From Desnuesiella massiliensis (GTDB lineage: Bacteria > Bacillota > Clostridia > Clostridiales > Clostridiaceae), in assembly GCF_001403615.1 (NCBI RefSeq), contig NZ_LN879456.1:248001-312000 (forward strand): 64,000 nucleotides of DNA. The letters are read 5' to 3'. Positions within the stretch are counted from its first letter, which is position 1. Every line of letters starts with the position of its first letter. The position numbers and the translations under genes are program-made. Below, piece by piece: positions 46,169 through 54,695 of the stretch. The notes beneath the pieces are model-generated. The model was not told the DNA's origin. It made no database searches and saw nothing but the letters and a program-made list of their open reading frames with translations.

Positions 46169-47980
46169 ATGAAAAATTTAAAAAAATTATGCTATAGTTT
46201 AATTCTAATATTTACATTTAATATTTTATTTTTATCACTATCTAATAAAATTGTACATGCTGACAATTTAAAAGAGGTATACATTAGGGTAGAAGGGTTA
46301 GATAAAACTCTAGTAGAGGGTAATGAAAAGGCTAATACAGCTTATGAAGCTTTAGAAAATATTTTAAAGAAAAATAGTATAAAATATAACTTTAAAGATA
46401 GCCAGTATGGTAAGTATATGGAAAGTATTGGTGGAATTAAAGGAGGAACCTTTGGAGGCTGGGATGGATGGCTATATTATATAAAGAATGCTGGTAATGT
46501 AGAAGCAGCTGCTACTTCCATTGACAACTATGTGTTAAAGCCAGGAGATAATATAATAGTTTACTATGGAAATTTTGATACTCCTTATGTAAATGATATA
46601 ACCTTCGAGCCTAACATTGTAAAAGAAAATCAAAGTTTTAAGATGAAATTTAGCTTTAAAAGCTTTGATTTTACAGCAAATAAAGAAGTAATCTCTCCAA
46701 TTAAAAATGCTATAGTAAATATAGATGAGAAGTCATATACCACTGATGATAAAGGTTACATTACTGTAGAAGCTCTAGGAAAAGGTGAACATACTTATAA
46801 GATCAGCGGTTATGAAAAAAGTAAAATTTCTAAGGTCATAATGGATAAAGGAACTTTTATCATAGATAACGAAAAGGCCCCAAGTATTTACTATAACGAT
46901 AAGAAATATAATGAAAATAATAATTTAAATATAGTAAAGAACATTGGAAAAGAATTAGAGTCTACCTCTGCCTATGTGAAAAACAATATATCAGACCCTT
47001 GGGCTCAAGTATCTTTAAGTAAATTGGGGATTAAGGGTAAGGATGATTTTTTAGCAAAATGGATTACTGAACTAGATAATAAGTCAATGAAAGATCTATA
47101 TGCCAGCGAATTAGTTACTAAGATTATGGGTTTAGTATCCTCAGGTTACTCCCCTTATAATTTTAAAGGAAATAATTTTGTAGAAGAATTGTTAAATAGG
47201 AATGTAGAAGATTTTTATTACAATGAGATCGTATTTACCTTATTTGTGTATAACTATGCTAATATACAAGGAGACTATAAGATAAGTGAGGCTAAGCTGG
47301 TAAACGAACTTTTGAAAAACAAGTTAAGCTATGAAGTAGAAGGAAAAAAGGTAGAAGGTTGGACTTGGTTTGGTGATAAGATAGACCCAGATATGACCGC
47401 AGCAGCTATCAATGCATTATCTCCTTATTATAATGGCAAAAAAGTTCAAGGCATAGATAACTCCAAAGTAAAAGAAGCTGTGGATTCTGCTGTAAAAACC
47501 TTATCCTTTATGCAAAGCGAAAATGGAGATATTCTAGGTCAATATGGACCTGCTAGTGAAACAGATGCTTTTGTAATTGTAGGATTAGTTTCTGTAGGTG
47601 TTGATCCGCAGGGAGATTTATTTACAAAAGCTAAAGGAGATTTGGTTTCTGCACTGTTATCTTATAAAGGAAACAGTGGAATGTTCAACCATGATAAAAC
47701 CATATTAAATAATCCTATAGCTACAGAACAAGCTTTAAGAGCTTTAGTGTCATTAAAAGAATTTAAGAATACTGGAGCTTATAACTATTATGCTAGTAAC
47801 ATCGATGCTAAAGCCTTGCCAAATTATATTGTTGAAAATAAGGATAATAAAGAAGATAAAACTGAGCCTACTAAGATTCTGCCTGAAACAGGTTCAAATA
47901 TAAATATGAATTCTTTAACAGGTGTAGCTATAATTTCTATAGTATTAGGTGCAGTTCTTTTACTTAAAAGAAATAAGTAG
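46169..47980 (+). CDS. Wall-anchored transcobalamin-like protein (DUF4430 plus alpha-toroid)
   Basis: The protein has 603 aa with a signal peptide (about 1-31, ending HADN). Residues about 35-135 form a DUF4430 domain with the GGWDGWLYYIKN motif. An Ig-like or carboxypeptidase-regulatory-like domain covers about 138-235. Residues about 270-555 form an alpha-toroid of the prenyltransferase/transcobalamin type, with WTWFGDKIDPDMTAAAINAL, ENGDILGQYGPASETDAFVI and NNPIATEQALRALVS. LPETG at 571-575, a hydrophobic helix and RNK are a sortase signal. In animal transcobalamin the toroid comes first and the DUF4430-like domain second; here the order is reversed. With the riboswitch and ECF genes it is likely a surface corrinoid-capture protein. 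Confidence 0.8.
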   Translation: MKNLKKLCYSLILIFTFNILFLSLSNKIVHADNLKEVYIRVEGLDKTLVEGNEKANTAYEALENILKKNSIKYNFKDSQYGKYMESIGGIKGGTFGGWDGWLYYIKNAGNVEAAATSIDNYVLKPGDNIIVYYGNFDTPYVNDITFEPNIVKENQSFKMKFSFKSFDFTANKEVISPIKNAIVNIDEKSYTTDDKGYITVEALGKGEHTYKISGYEKSKISKVIMDKGTFIIDNEKAPSIYYNDKKYNENNNLNIVKNIGKELESTSAYVKNNISDPWAQVSLSKLGIKGKDDFLAKWITELDNKSMKDLYASELVTKIMGLVSSGYSPYNFKGNNFVEELLNRNVEDFYYNEIVFTLFVYNYANIQGDYKISEAKLVNELLKNKLSYEVEGKKVEGWTWFGDKIDPDMTAAAINALSPYYNGKKVQGIDNSKVKEAVDSAVKTLSFMQSENGDILGQYGPASETDAFVIVGLVSVGVDPQGDLFTKAKGDLVSALLSYKGNSGMFNHDKTILNNPIATEQALRALVSLKEFKNTGAYNYYASNIDAKALPNYIVENKDNKEDKTEPTKILPETGSNINMNSLTGVAIISIVLGAVLLLKRNK

Positions 47981-47997
47981 AACAGAGGTATTAAAGT

Positions 47998-48654
47998 ATG
48001 AAAAAGAAAATTATATTAATAGCCTTTGTGCTATTAATATCTATGAGCTCTATTTTTATATTTAACAAAATTCAGCAAAAGAAGCTTTATGCTTCCAGTG
48101 GAGAAAGCATTTCTCAAGGTAATGAGGAAGATAAGAGCAAAAATAAAGAAGAAATGAAAGAAGAAAAATCTGGTGGTGAAACCTCGAAGGTAGAAGAGGT
48201 TAAAAAGGAGCCTGAGAAAGCAAAAGCTGATGATAACAAAGATAAAATTCAAAAGGAGACTTCTAAAGTAGAAAACAAAACTAGTACACCGCCCGAAAAA
48301 ACTTCTAAGGATGAAAAAAAAGATAATGTTACCCCAGAAAAGAAAGAGGAGCCTAATATAATAGTAGTCAACCAAATAACAGGAGAGGTTTTAGCTTCTG
48401 GTTTTGTGAATATAGAGGGAATTACAGCAGAACAGGCTACCTTGCAGTTACTTCAATCTAAAAAAATATCTTATATGGCTAACTCAGGATATTTCTCTAG
48501 TATAGCTGGATTAAAGGAGAGGAGTGCTGGAAAGGCTAGTGGATGGTGTTATTATGTAAATGATAATAAACCAGGAGTAGGTGCGGCTAGCTATGTGCTA
48601 AAAAAGGGTGATAAATTAGCTTGGAAGTTTTTAAAGGATGGGGTAAATAATTAA
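47998..48654 (+). CDS. Membrane-tethered DUF4430 protein with long charged linker
   Basis: The protein has 218 aa. Residues 5-25 form an uncleaved-looking membrane anchor. Residues about 35-118 are nearly all Lys, Glu, Ser, Thr and Pro, an extended linker able to span part of the wall. Residues 120-216 are one DUF4430 domain with SGWCYYVNDNKPGVGAASYV and GDKLAWKF. It is the last gene of the B12 operon, 17 bases after the wall protein. It may hand the captured corrinoid to the S component; that role is inference. The Cys in GWCYY replaces the more usual Met or Leu. Confidence 0.8.
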   Translation: MKKKIILIAFVLLISMSSIFIFNKIQQKKLYASSGESISQGNEEDKSKNKEEMKEEKSGGETSKVEEVKKEPEKAKADDNKDKIQKETSKVENKTSTPPEKTSKDEKKDNVTPEKKEEPNIIVVNQITGEVLASGFVNIEGITAEQATLQLLQSKKISYMANSGYFSSIAGLKERSAGKASGWCYYVNDNKPGVGAASYVLKKGDKLAWKFLKDGVNN

Positions 48655-48716
48655 ATAATCTGTATTGCAACAAAGAGAAATCCATTGAACTTACTATATG
48701 ATAATATATAATTAAG

Positions 48717-48755
48717 GTATAGCTTCAAAATTTTGTTTTGAAGCTATACTTTTAT
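48717..48755 (+). terminator. Terminator of the B12 uptake operon
   Basis: GTATAGCTTCAAAA pairs perfectly with TTTTGAAGCTATAC (14 bp) around a short loop, followed by TTTTATC. Confidence 0.9.
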
Positions 48756-48774
48756 CATTTAAGGGGGTATTTAT

Positions 48775-50472
48775 ATGAAATTCAGTGAATTTAAATACGA
48801 GAGGCCTTGTATGGATCAATTAGAAAAGAAGTTTGATTTTTTATTTAATTCCTTTAATGAAGCAAATTCTTTTGAAGAACAAGATAAAATAATGAGAGAA
48901 ATAAATAATTTGAGAAGAGAATTTGAAAGCATGGCAAATATTGTGTTCATAAGGCATACTATTGATACCAAAGATGAATTTTATGAAAAGGAACAGAATT
49001 ATTTTAATGAAGCTATTGCATTATATCAAGGTCAGGTGTCTAGATACTATGAGATCCTCGCAAAATCAAAATTTAGAACGGAATTAGAAGCTAAATGGGG
49101 TCAGCAATTTTTTAATATAGCAGAACTAACGGTTAAAACTTTTTCAACAGAAATAGTAGAAGATCTTCAATTAGAAAATAAATTATCAAGTGAGTATACA
49201 AAGATCATTGCTTCGGCTAAGATCATGTTTGAAGGTGAAGAGAGAAATCTATCAGAATTAGCACCTTTCCAGTTATCTAAGGATAGAGAAATGAGAAAAA
49301 AAGCTCATGAAGCTAGATATAACTTCTTTAAAGATAAGGAAGGAGAATTTGATAAAATTTATGATGAGCTAGTAAAAGTGAGAACTAAAATTGCTAAAAA
49401 GTTAGGATTTAATAACTTTGTTAAACTAGGTTATGCCAGAATGTTAAGAACAGATTTTAATGCTGCTATGGTAACGAATTTTAGAAAGGCAGTATTAGAC
49501 TATATAGTTCCTTTAGCCTCAAAGCTATATGAAGGTCAAAGGGAAAGACTTGAATTAAAGGAGCTTAAGTTCTACGATGAGAAATTGACTTTCTTAAGCG
49601 GAAATGCATCTCCAAAAGGTGATGTGCAGTGGATAATTGAAAATGGAAAGATAATGTATTCTGAGTTGTCAGAAGATACAAAAGAGTTCTTCAATTTTAT
49701 GTTAGACAGTGAGCTCATGGATTTGGTTAGTAAGAAGGGGAAGGAAGATGGGGGATATTGTACCTATATAAGCAAGTATAAGGCACCTTTTATATTTTCT
49801 AATTTTAATGGAACTTCAGAAGATATAGATGTGTTAACGCATGAGGCAGGACATGCTTTTCAGGTTTATAGCAGTAGAGAATTTGAAATACCAGAATATA
49901 ATTTTCCTACCTTCGAGTCTTCTGAAATACATTCTATGGCCATGGAGTTTTTTACTTGGCCATGGATGAATTTGTTTTTTAAAGAGGATACAAATAAATA
50001 TAAGTTTGCCCACTTAACAGAGAATTTGCTTCTTATACCTTATCAAGTATTGGTGGATGAATTTCAGCACTTTGTATATGAAAATCCAGAGGCTACCTCA
50101 GAAGAAAGAAAGAGTAGATGGCGGGATTTGGAGAAGAAATATTTGCCTCATAGAGATTATGATGGCAATGATTATTTAGAAAGAGGCGGATATTGGCATC
50201 AACAGTCCCATATATTCTATACACCCTTTTATTATATTGACTACGCCTTAGCTCAGATATGTGCCTTTCAATTTTGGAAAAAGTCTATAGATAATAGAGA
50301 GGAGTCATGGAAAGATTATGTTAATCTATGCAAAGAAGGAGGGAGTAAATCCTTTCTAAAACTAATAGAAGTAGCAAACTTAGATTCTCCTTTCCAAGAA
50401 GAGAGCATAAAAACTATGATAAAATCCATAGAAAGCTGGCTCAATTATATGAAGGATAAGAATTTAAAATAA
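48775..50472 (+). CDS. M3-family oligoendopeptidase, copy 1
   Basis: The protein has 565 aa. The zinc motif HEAGH lies in DVLTHEAGHAFQVYSS, with the third ligand Glu in the SSEIHSMAMEFF segment. ERGGYWHQQSHIFYTPFYYIDY holds the substrate-contacting Tyr and His residues typical of thimet/oligopeptidase F enzymes. It belongs to the branch of M3 that is not PepF itself. The enzyme cuts short peptides in the cytosol. ATG follows AAGGGGGTATTTAT. The next gene is a close paralogue. Confidence 0.9.
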   Translation: MKFSEFKYERPCMDQLEKKFDFLFNSFNEANSFEEQDKIMREINNLRREFESMANIVFIRHTIDTKDEFYEKEQNYFNEAIALYQGQVSRYYEILAKSKFRTELEAKWGQQFFNIAELTVKTFSTEIVEDLQLENKLSSEYTKIIASAKIMFEGEERNLSELAPFQLSKDREMRKKAHEARYNFFKDKEGEFDKIYDELVKVRTKIAKKLGFNNFVKLGYARMLRTDFNAAMVTNFRKAVLDYIVPLASKLYEGQRERLELKELKFYDEKLTFLSGNASPKGDVQWIIENGKIMYSELSEDTKEFFNFMLDSELMDLVSKKGKEDGGYCTYISKYKAPFIFSNFNGTSEDIDVLTHEAGHAFQVYSSREFEIPEYNFPTFESSEIHSMAMEFFTWPWMNLFFKEDTNKYKFAHLTENLLLIPYQVLVDEFQHFVYENPEATSEERKSRWRDLEKKYLPHRDYDGNDYLERGGYWHQQSHIFYTPFYYIDYALAQICAFQFWKKSIDNREESWKDYVNLCKEGGSKSFLKLIEVANLDSPFQEESIKTMIKSIESWLNYMKDKNLK

Positions 50473-50588
50473 TCTGTATTGTAACAATATAAAAGCCATT
50501 GAAGTTAAATTTTAAAGACTTATAATAAATTTATAGAAGGCTTCAGTGGGGAAGTTTGAAGCAATAATTTAAAAAAGGGGGCTACTAA

Positions 50589-52283
50589 ATGAAATTTAAC
50601 GAATTTAAATATGAAAGACCAGACATGGAAGCATTAGAAAAGAGTCTTAAGGGTTTAATTAAATCCTTTAACGAAGCAATATCTTTTGAAGAACAAGATA
50701 GGCTGATGAAAGAGATAAATACTTTAAGAAGCGACTTTGAAAGTATGGATAACATAGTTTCTATAAGACACACAGTTAATACTAGAGATGAATTTTATGA
50801 AAAAGAGCAAAATTACTTTGATGAAGTGACTCCACTATATCAAGGGATGCTGTCTGAATATTATGAATCTCTAGCAAAATCCAAATTCAGAAAAGAATTA
50901 GAGGTAAAATGGGGTAAGCAGCTTTTTGATATTGCTGAATTAACAGTTAAAACTTTTTCACCAGAAATAGTGGAGGATCTCCAATTAGAAAATAAATTAT
51001 CCAGCGAATATAGAAAATTAATTGCTTCTGCAAAGATTATGTTTGAAGGAGAGGAAAGAAATCTATCAGGATTGGTACCTTTCCAATTGTCTAAAGATAG
51101 AGAAATGAGAAAGAAAGCTCATGAAGCTAGATATAATTTCTTTACAGAGAACGAAAAGGAATTTGACAGGATTTATGATGAGCTAGTAAAGGTAAGAACT
51201 AAAATTGCTAAAAAACTAGGATTTAATAACTTTGTTGAATTAGGATATGCTAGAATGTTAAGAACGGACTATAATGCCGTCATGGTAGCGAATTTTAGGA
51301 AGGCAGTATTATCCTATATTGTTCCTCTGTCTTCTAAATTATATGAGCGTCAAAGGGAAAGACTAGGATTAAATAGACTTAAATTCTATGATGAAAAACT
51401 AACTTTTTTAAATGGTAATGCTGTACCAAAGGGAAATCCGGAATGGATAGTAGAAAATGGACTAACTATGTACTCAGAGCTTTCTGAGGAAACAAAAGAA
51501 TTCTTTAATTTCATGGTAGATAATGAATTAATGGACTTAGTTACTAAAAAAGGCAAGGCTGGAGGAGGCTACTGCACTTATATAAGCAAATATAGGTCGC
51601 CTTTTATATTCTCCAATTTTAATGGAACTTCTGGTGATATTGATGTATTGACTCATGAAGCGGGACACGCATTTCAGGTTTATAGCAGCAGAGGATATGA
51701 GGTGCCGGAGTATGAGTTCCCAACCTATGAAGCTTGTGAAATACATTCAATGAGTATGGAGTTTTTTACTTGGCCCTGGATGAACTTGTTTTTTAAAGAA
51801 GATACGAATAAGTATAAGTTTACTCATTTAACAGAGAGTCTAACTTTTATTCCTTATGGAGTGCTAGTAGATGAATTCCAGCATTTTGTATATGAAAATC
51901 CAGAGGCTACTCCAGATGAGAGAAAAAGTCAATGGAGAGAAATAGAAAAGAAATACTTGCCTCAGAGAGACTATGATGGGAATGATTATTTAGAAAGAGG
52001 AGGGTATTGGTATCAGCAGTCACATATATTCTCAACTCCTTTCTATTATATTGACTATACTTTAGCTCAGATATGTGCCTTCCAATTCTGGAAAAAATCT
52101 TTAGAAAACAGGGAGGATGCGTGGAAGGATTATGTAGCGTTATGTAAGGAAGGAGGAAGTAAATCCTTCCTAAAGTTAGTGAAGGTAGCCAATTTAGCCT
52201 CTCCTTTTGAGGAAGAAAGTATTAAATCTGTGATATCAGTAATAGAAAACTGGGTAAATAATATAAAGGATAAAGAGCTATAA
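50589..52283 (+). CDS. M3-family oligoendopeptidase, copy 2
   Basis: The protein has 564 aa and is colinear with copy 1 with no visible gaps beyond single residues; I judge roughly three quarters of positions identical by eye. HEAGH is conserved, as is ERGGYWYQQSHIFSTPFYYIDY, but here YWHQQ has become YWYQQ and IFYTP has become IFSTP, so substrate preference may differ. ATG follows AAAAGGGGGCT. Its 5' leader also resembles the leader of copy 1, showing that the duplication included upstream sequence. Confidence 0.9.
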   Translation: MKFNEFKYERPDMEALEKSLKGLIKSFNEAISFEEQDRLMKEINTLRSDFESMDNIVSIRHTVNTRDEFYEKEQNYFDEVTPLYQGMLSEYYESLAKSKFRKELEVKWGKQLFDIAELTVKTFSPEIVEDLQLENKLSSEYRKLIASAKIMFEGEERNLSGLVPFQLSKDREMRKKAHEARYNFFTENEKEFDRIYDELVKVRTKIAKKLGFNNFVELGYARMLRTDYNAVMVANFRKAVLSYIVPLSSKLYERQRERLGLNRLKFYDEKLTFLNGNAVPKGNPEWIVENGLTMYSELSEETKEFFNFMVDNELMDLVTKKGKAGGGYCTYISKYRSPFIFSNFNGTSGDIDVLTHEAGHAFQVYSSRGYEVPEYEFPTYEACEIHSMSMEFFTWPWMNLFFKEDTNKYKFTHLTESLTFIPYGVLVDEFQHFVYENPEATPDERKSQWREIEKKYLPQRDYDGNDYLERGGYWYQQSHIFSTPFYYIDYTLAQICAFQFWKKSLENREDAWKDYVALCKEGGSKSFLKLVKVANLASPFEEESIKSVISVIENWVNNIKDKEL

Positions 52284-52354
52284 TTTAAATTAGTTATTTT
52301 AATTAATATAAATTTATTTAGCAGAATATTTATTAGCTTAAAGTTTTTTAAGAT

Positions 52355-52396
52355 AAAAATAGAAGTAAGGGCGTAGGCTCTTACTTCTATTTTTAT
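52355..52396. terminator. Bidirectional terminator after the M3 pair
   Basis: AAAAATAGAAGTAAG pairs perfectly with CTTACTTCTATTTTT; it lies between convergent genes. Confidence 0.9.
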
Positions 52397-52400
52397 AAAT

Positions 52401-52574
52401 TTATTTTTTAGGAGTAAAGCTTATACATCTCTCACTAGTGGATCTATAAACTATGGCAGATGGAAACTCAGCGCATTTAAAACCATAAGCCTTACAACCT
52501 TTAGGGAATTTACTATCCCAGGTTATGTAATAATGTTTACATTTAATACAATTAATATTTTCTCCGACCTTCAT
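52401..52574 (-). CDS. Small Cys-rich protein, 57 aa
   Basis: The minus strand encodes MKVGENINCIKCKHYYITWD followed by a CKAYGFKCAEFPS segment and a C-terminal RCISFTPKK. The start ATG overlaps the stop of the upstream DUF523 gene by one base (TAATG), so translation is coupled. CxxC plus two or three further Cys suggest a zinc- or iron-sulfur-binding knuckle. Small proteins of this kind are common in Firmicutes and are sometimes mislabelled as uracil-DNA glycosylase. I see no enzyme domain. The pairing with the TudS-like protein may be functional. Confidence 0.75.
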   Translation of the reverse strand: MKVGENINCIKCKHYYITWDSKFPKGCKAYGFKCAEFPSAIVYRSTSERCISFTPKK

Positions 52575-53542
52575 TAATGCGATACTCCTTTTCCAGAATC
52601 AGAGATATCCATTAATTCCTCAGGATAAGGCTCCAAAAAGCTTTGAGAAAGCAAGTAGTTTTCTTTAAATCTTATAGCTTGAGCTTTGATGACATTGGTT
52701 GGAACGCTTAAGGGAACTTTTCCTATCCTGTATTTTTCAATAAGTTCTAAGATAAAAGCCTTTTCTTCTTTTGATAACCCTTTGCTTAAATATCCAAAGG
52801 CATGCATGAGCATATTAATATTTGAAGTGTATCTTGGAGTTTTCGATAATACCTTTAGCAATTGCATTTCATAATCCTTTAACAATTCATTGATTTCCTT
52901 TTTGTCATGATTGGCTACTATATTGCCTAGCTTCTTAAGTTCTTTTTGGTTGTATGCCATAAAAAGAAGCTTATTATTACTGTGGAACCGGATTAAGTAG
53001 GTTATATTCCTAAGTGATTTTACATATCTAAAATGAGATAAGGTGAAAATTCTATTAAAAAAGTGTTCTCTGATATTAAAATTTTTTAACCGTCCTTCAT
53101 CTTCAATAGGTATCCCATTATATAGCTTAATCACTTCGGAAGCAAATAGGCCATTACCTTTTGTGCTGATAGAGCCTTTTTTAATGGAAGTATATACTCT
53201 AACCTCTTTTAATCCGCAAGAAGGAGACTTACCTTTTAACAAAAAGCCATCAACTTCCCCCAAATTGCACAAATAATCCTTTGAAAAATTACTCATAGAC
53301 TCAGTTAAATCTTCATCATTATTAGATTTTAGTAGCCTAATACCTTCTTCTATTTTAACTAAACGAAGGGTTTCCCTAGGGGTAGGAAGCCCTATAGCTT
53401 GTTCAGGACATGTTTCTACAATTTCTATATATGGTTCTAATTTATCGATTATCTTGTCTGGGGCCCCTATACCATTATATCTGCAGGGTATATTTAATAA
53501 GCATCTACTTATAAATAGTTTAGGCTTATGCCAGTCTTTCAT
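52574..53542 (-). CDS. DUF523 (TudS-like) plus DUF1722 fusion protein
   Basis: The protein has 322 aa. The N-terminal domain (about residues 8-150) is DUF523: PKLFISRCLLNIPCRYNG, ETCPEQAIGLPTPRE and GKSPSCGLKE contain the conserved Cys residues, which in the studied member TudS hold a [4Fe-4S] cluster that desulfurates thiouracil. The C-terminal domain (about 170-305) is DUF1722, as in YbgA (HFFNRIFTLSHFRYVKSL and a Tyr- and Lys-rich helical region). The role of DUF1722 is unknown; it is often linked to photolyase or DNA-damage genes, none of which is seen here. ATG follows GAGGAGAGAAAG. Confidence 0.85.
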   Translation of the reverse strand: MKDWHKPKLFISRCLLNIPCRYNGIGAPDKIIDKLEPYIEIVETCPEQAIGLPTPRETLRLVKIEEGIRLLKSNNDEDLTESMSNFSKDYLCNLGEVDGFLLKGKSPSCGLKEVRVYTSIKKGSISTKGNGLFASEVIKLYNGIPIEDEGRLKNFNIREHFFNRIFTLSHFRYVKSLRNITYLIRFHSNNKLLFMAYNQKELKKLGNIVANHDKKEINELLKDYEMQLLKVLSKTPRYTSNINMLMHAFGYLSKGLSKEEKAFILELIEKYRIGKVPLSVPTNVIKAQAIRFKENYLLSQSFLEPYPEELMDISDSGKGVSH

Positions 53543-53673
53543 AGGCTTTCTCTCCTCGTCTTAAAGCTAATATTTATTATGTTTCTTCCTTAGAGCATTT
53601 TTTATTCTTAATTTTATTGTAATTATGCTGAGAAAAATAATCAATCTATATATAAATTACCATACTTAAAAAC

Positions 53674-53702
53674 TTTACAAATGGATATGCTAATATTAAA
53701 TA
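53674..53702 (+). promoter_or_regulatory. Candidate promoter of the deacetylase gene
   Basis: TTTACA at 53674-53679 and TAAATA at 53697-53702 are 17 bases apart, 20 bases before the start codon. Confidence 0.4.
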
Positions 53703-53722
53703 TAAGATAGAAGGTGATAAGT

Positions 53723-54532
53723 TTGAAGCATTTTTCCAAGATATGTATTGGTATAATTTTTTTTATTATTTCTGTTAATAAAATAGCTTTTTGCTGGGAT
53801 ATGTCTTATCACCCCAAACAAAAGGAATTGATAAGAGGAGGAGAAGTTTTAGATATTGCATCTAATAATTCTGCTCCAAGCCCCAAGGTGGTATTTTTAA
53901 CCTTTGATGATGGACCCTCCTATAATAATACTCCTAAGGTGTTAAATATTTTAAATTCAAATAATGTGAAGGCTACCTTCTTTGTGATAGGGAGAAAAGC
54001 GGAGGTTAATAAGAAGCTTATAAATCAAATGGAGAATAGCGGTATGTGCATATTACCTCATACCTACAGTCACGATTATAAAAGAATATATAAAAGTGAA
54101 GAGGAATATTTTAAGGATTTAAATCAATGCATTTCTGTTATAAAGGATAATACCTCTATGAAAGCAATGAACTTCATAAGACTTCCGGGAGGGGCCGATA
54201 ATGAGATGGGTAGTGCAAGTGTTTTAAATTCTATTAAGCAAAAGCTCCAATTGCAAGGAATACAGTATTTAGATTGGAATGTAAGCTCTATGGATGCCGG
54301 TAATTACCATATAAACGCTAAAGACATAAAAAAAACAGTAATAAATCAATGTAAATACTGGGATATACCTGTAATACTTATGCATGACTCAGAAACAAAA
54401 GGAAGTACAGTAGAAGCGCTGCAGGATATAATAACATACCTAAAAAATGAAGGGTATACCTTTAAAACCTTATCTGATATTTCAGAAGAAGAGTTATGCA
54501 GGTTAAAGAAATATAAAATACTTAATAAATAA
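53723..54532 (+). CDS. Polysaccharide deacetylase (NodB-type)
   Basis: TTG 53723 is preferred, six bases after AAGGTG; GTG 53714 overlaps that site. The protein is about 269 aa with an N-terminal hydrophobic signal. Motif 1 is VVFLTFDDGPSYNNTP (Asp ligands), motif 2 is the HTYSHDY His pair, and IRLPGG is motif 3. WNVSSMDA and VILMHDSE complete the site. It is likely to remove acetyl groups from peptidoglycan or a related glycan outside the membrane. ILPHTYSH replaces the commoner IGNHTYSH. Confidence 0.9.
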   Translation: MKHFSKICIGIIFFIISVNKIAFCWDMSYHPKQKELIRGGEVLDIASNNSAPSPKVVFLTFDDGPSYNNTPKVLNILNSNNVKATFFVIGRKAEVNKKLINQMENSGMCILPHTYSHDYKRIYKSEEEYFKDLNQCISVIKDNTSMKAMNFIRLPGGADNEMGSASVLNSIKQKLQLQGIQYLDWNVSSMDAGNYHINAKDIKKTVINQCKYWDIPVILMHDSETKGSTVEALQDIITYLKNEGYTFKTLSDISEEELCRLKKYKILNK

Positions 54533-54597
54533 AAATTGCGTGAATCGAAAAAAGCGACCTCCGTCTTCTACTGTTGCATTAAAGAAATAATTTTATA

Positions 54598-54627
54598 TTG
54601 ACACATTTTAATTGGTAGAAATTTAAT
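54598..54627 (+). promoter_or_regulatory. Transposase promoter
   Basis: TTGACA at 54598-54603 and TTTAAT at 54622-54627 are 18 bases apart, inside the left end of the insertion sequence. Confidence 0.5.
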
Positions 54628-54638
54628 AATGAAAGAGA

Positions 54639-54691
54639 AAACCTCCTTGTGGTTAAATGGAAGTGACAAGCAACCATTCACAAGGAGGTTT
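54639..54691 (+). promoter_or_regulatory. Hairpin masking the transposase ribosome binding site
   Basis: AAACCTCCTTGTG (54639-54651) pairs perfectly with CACAAGGAGGTTT (54679-54691), which contains the AAGGAGG of the transposase. A GGTT/AACC pairing extends the stem. The ribosome site would be closed in RNA that starts upstream. Confidence 0.75.
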
Positions 54692-54695
54692 ATTT

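Larger units (their letters stand above)
48653..52283 (+). repeat. Tandem duplication of an M3 peptidase gene with leader
   Basis: Unit 1 starts around 48653 and unit 2 around 50469; each begins AATAATCTGTATTG followed by AACAA and a CCATTGAA segment, then the gene. The hairpin ahead of copy 1 survives only as a weak GCTTCA/TGAAGC pairing ahead of copy 2. Confidence 0.8.

Noticed and set aside
48034..48375. Minus-strand frame rich in Phe and Leu opposite the charged tether of the DUF4430 protein
   Set aside because: Lys/Glu codons on one strand read as Phe/Leu on the other; it is a shadow, not a membrane protein.
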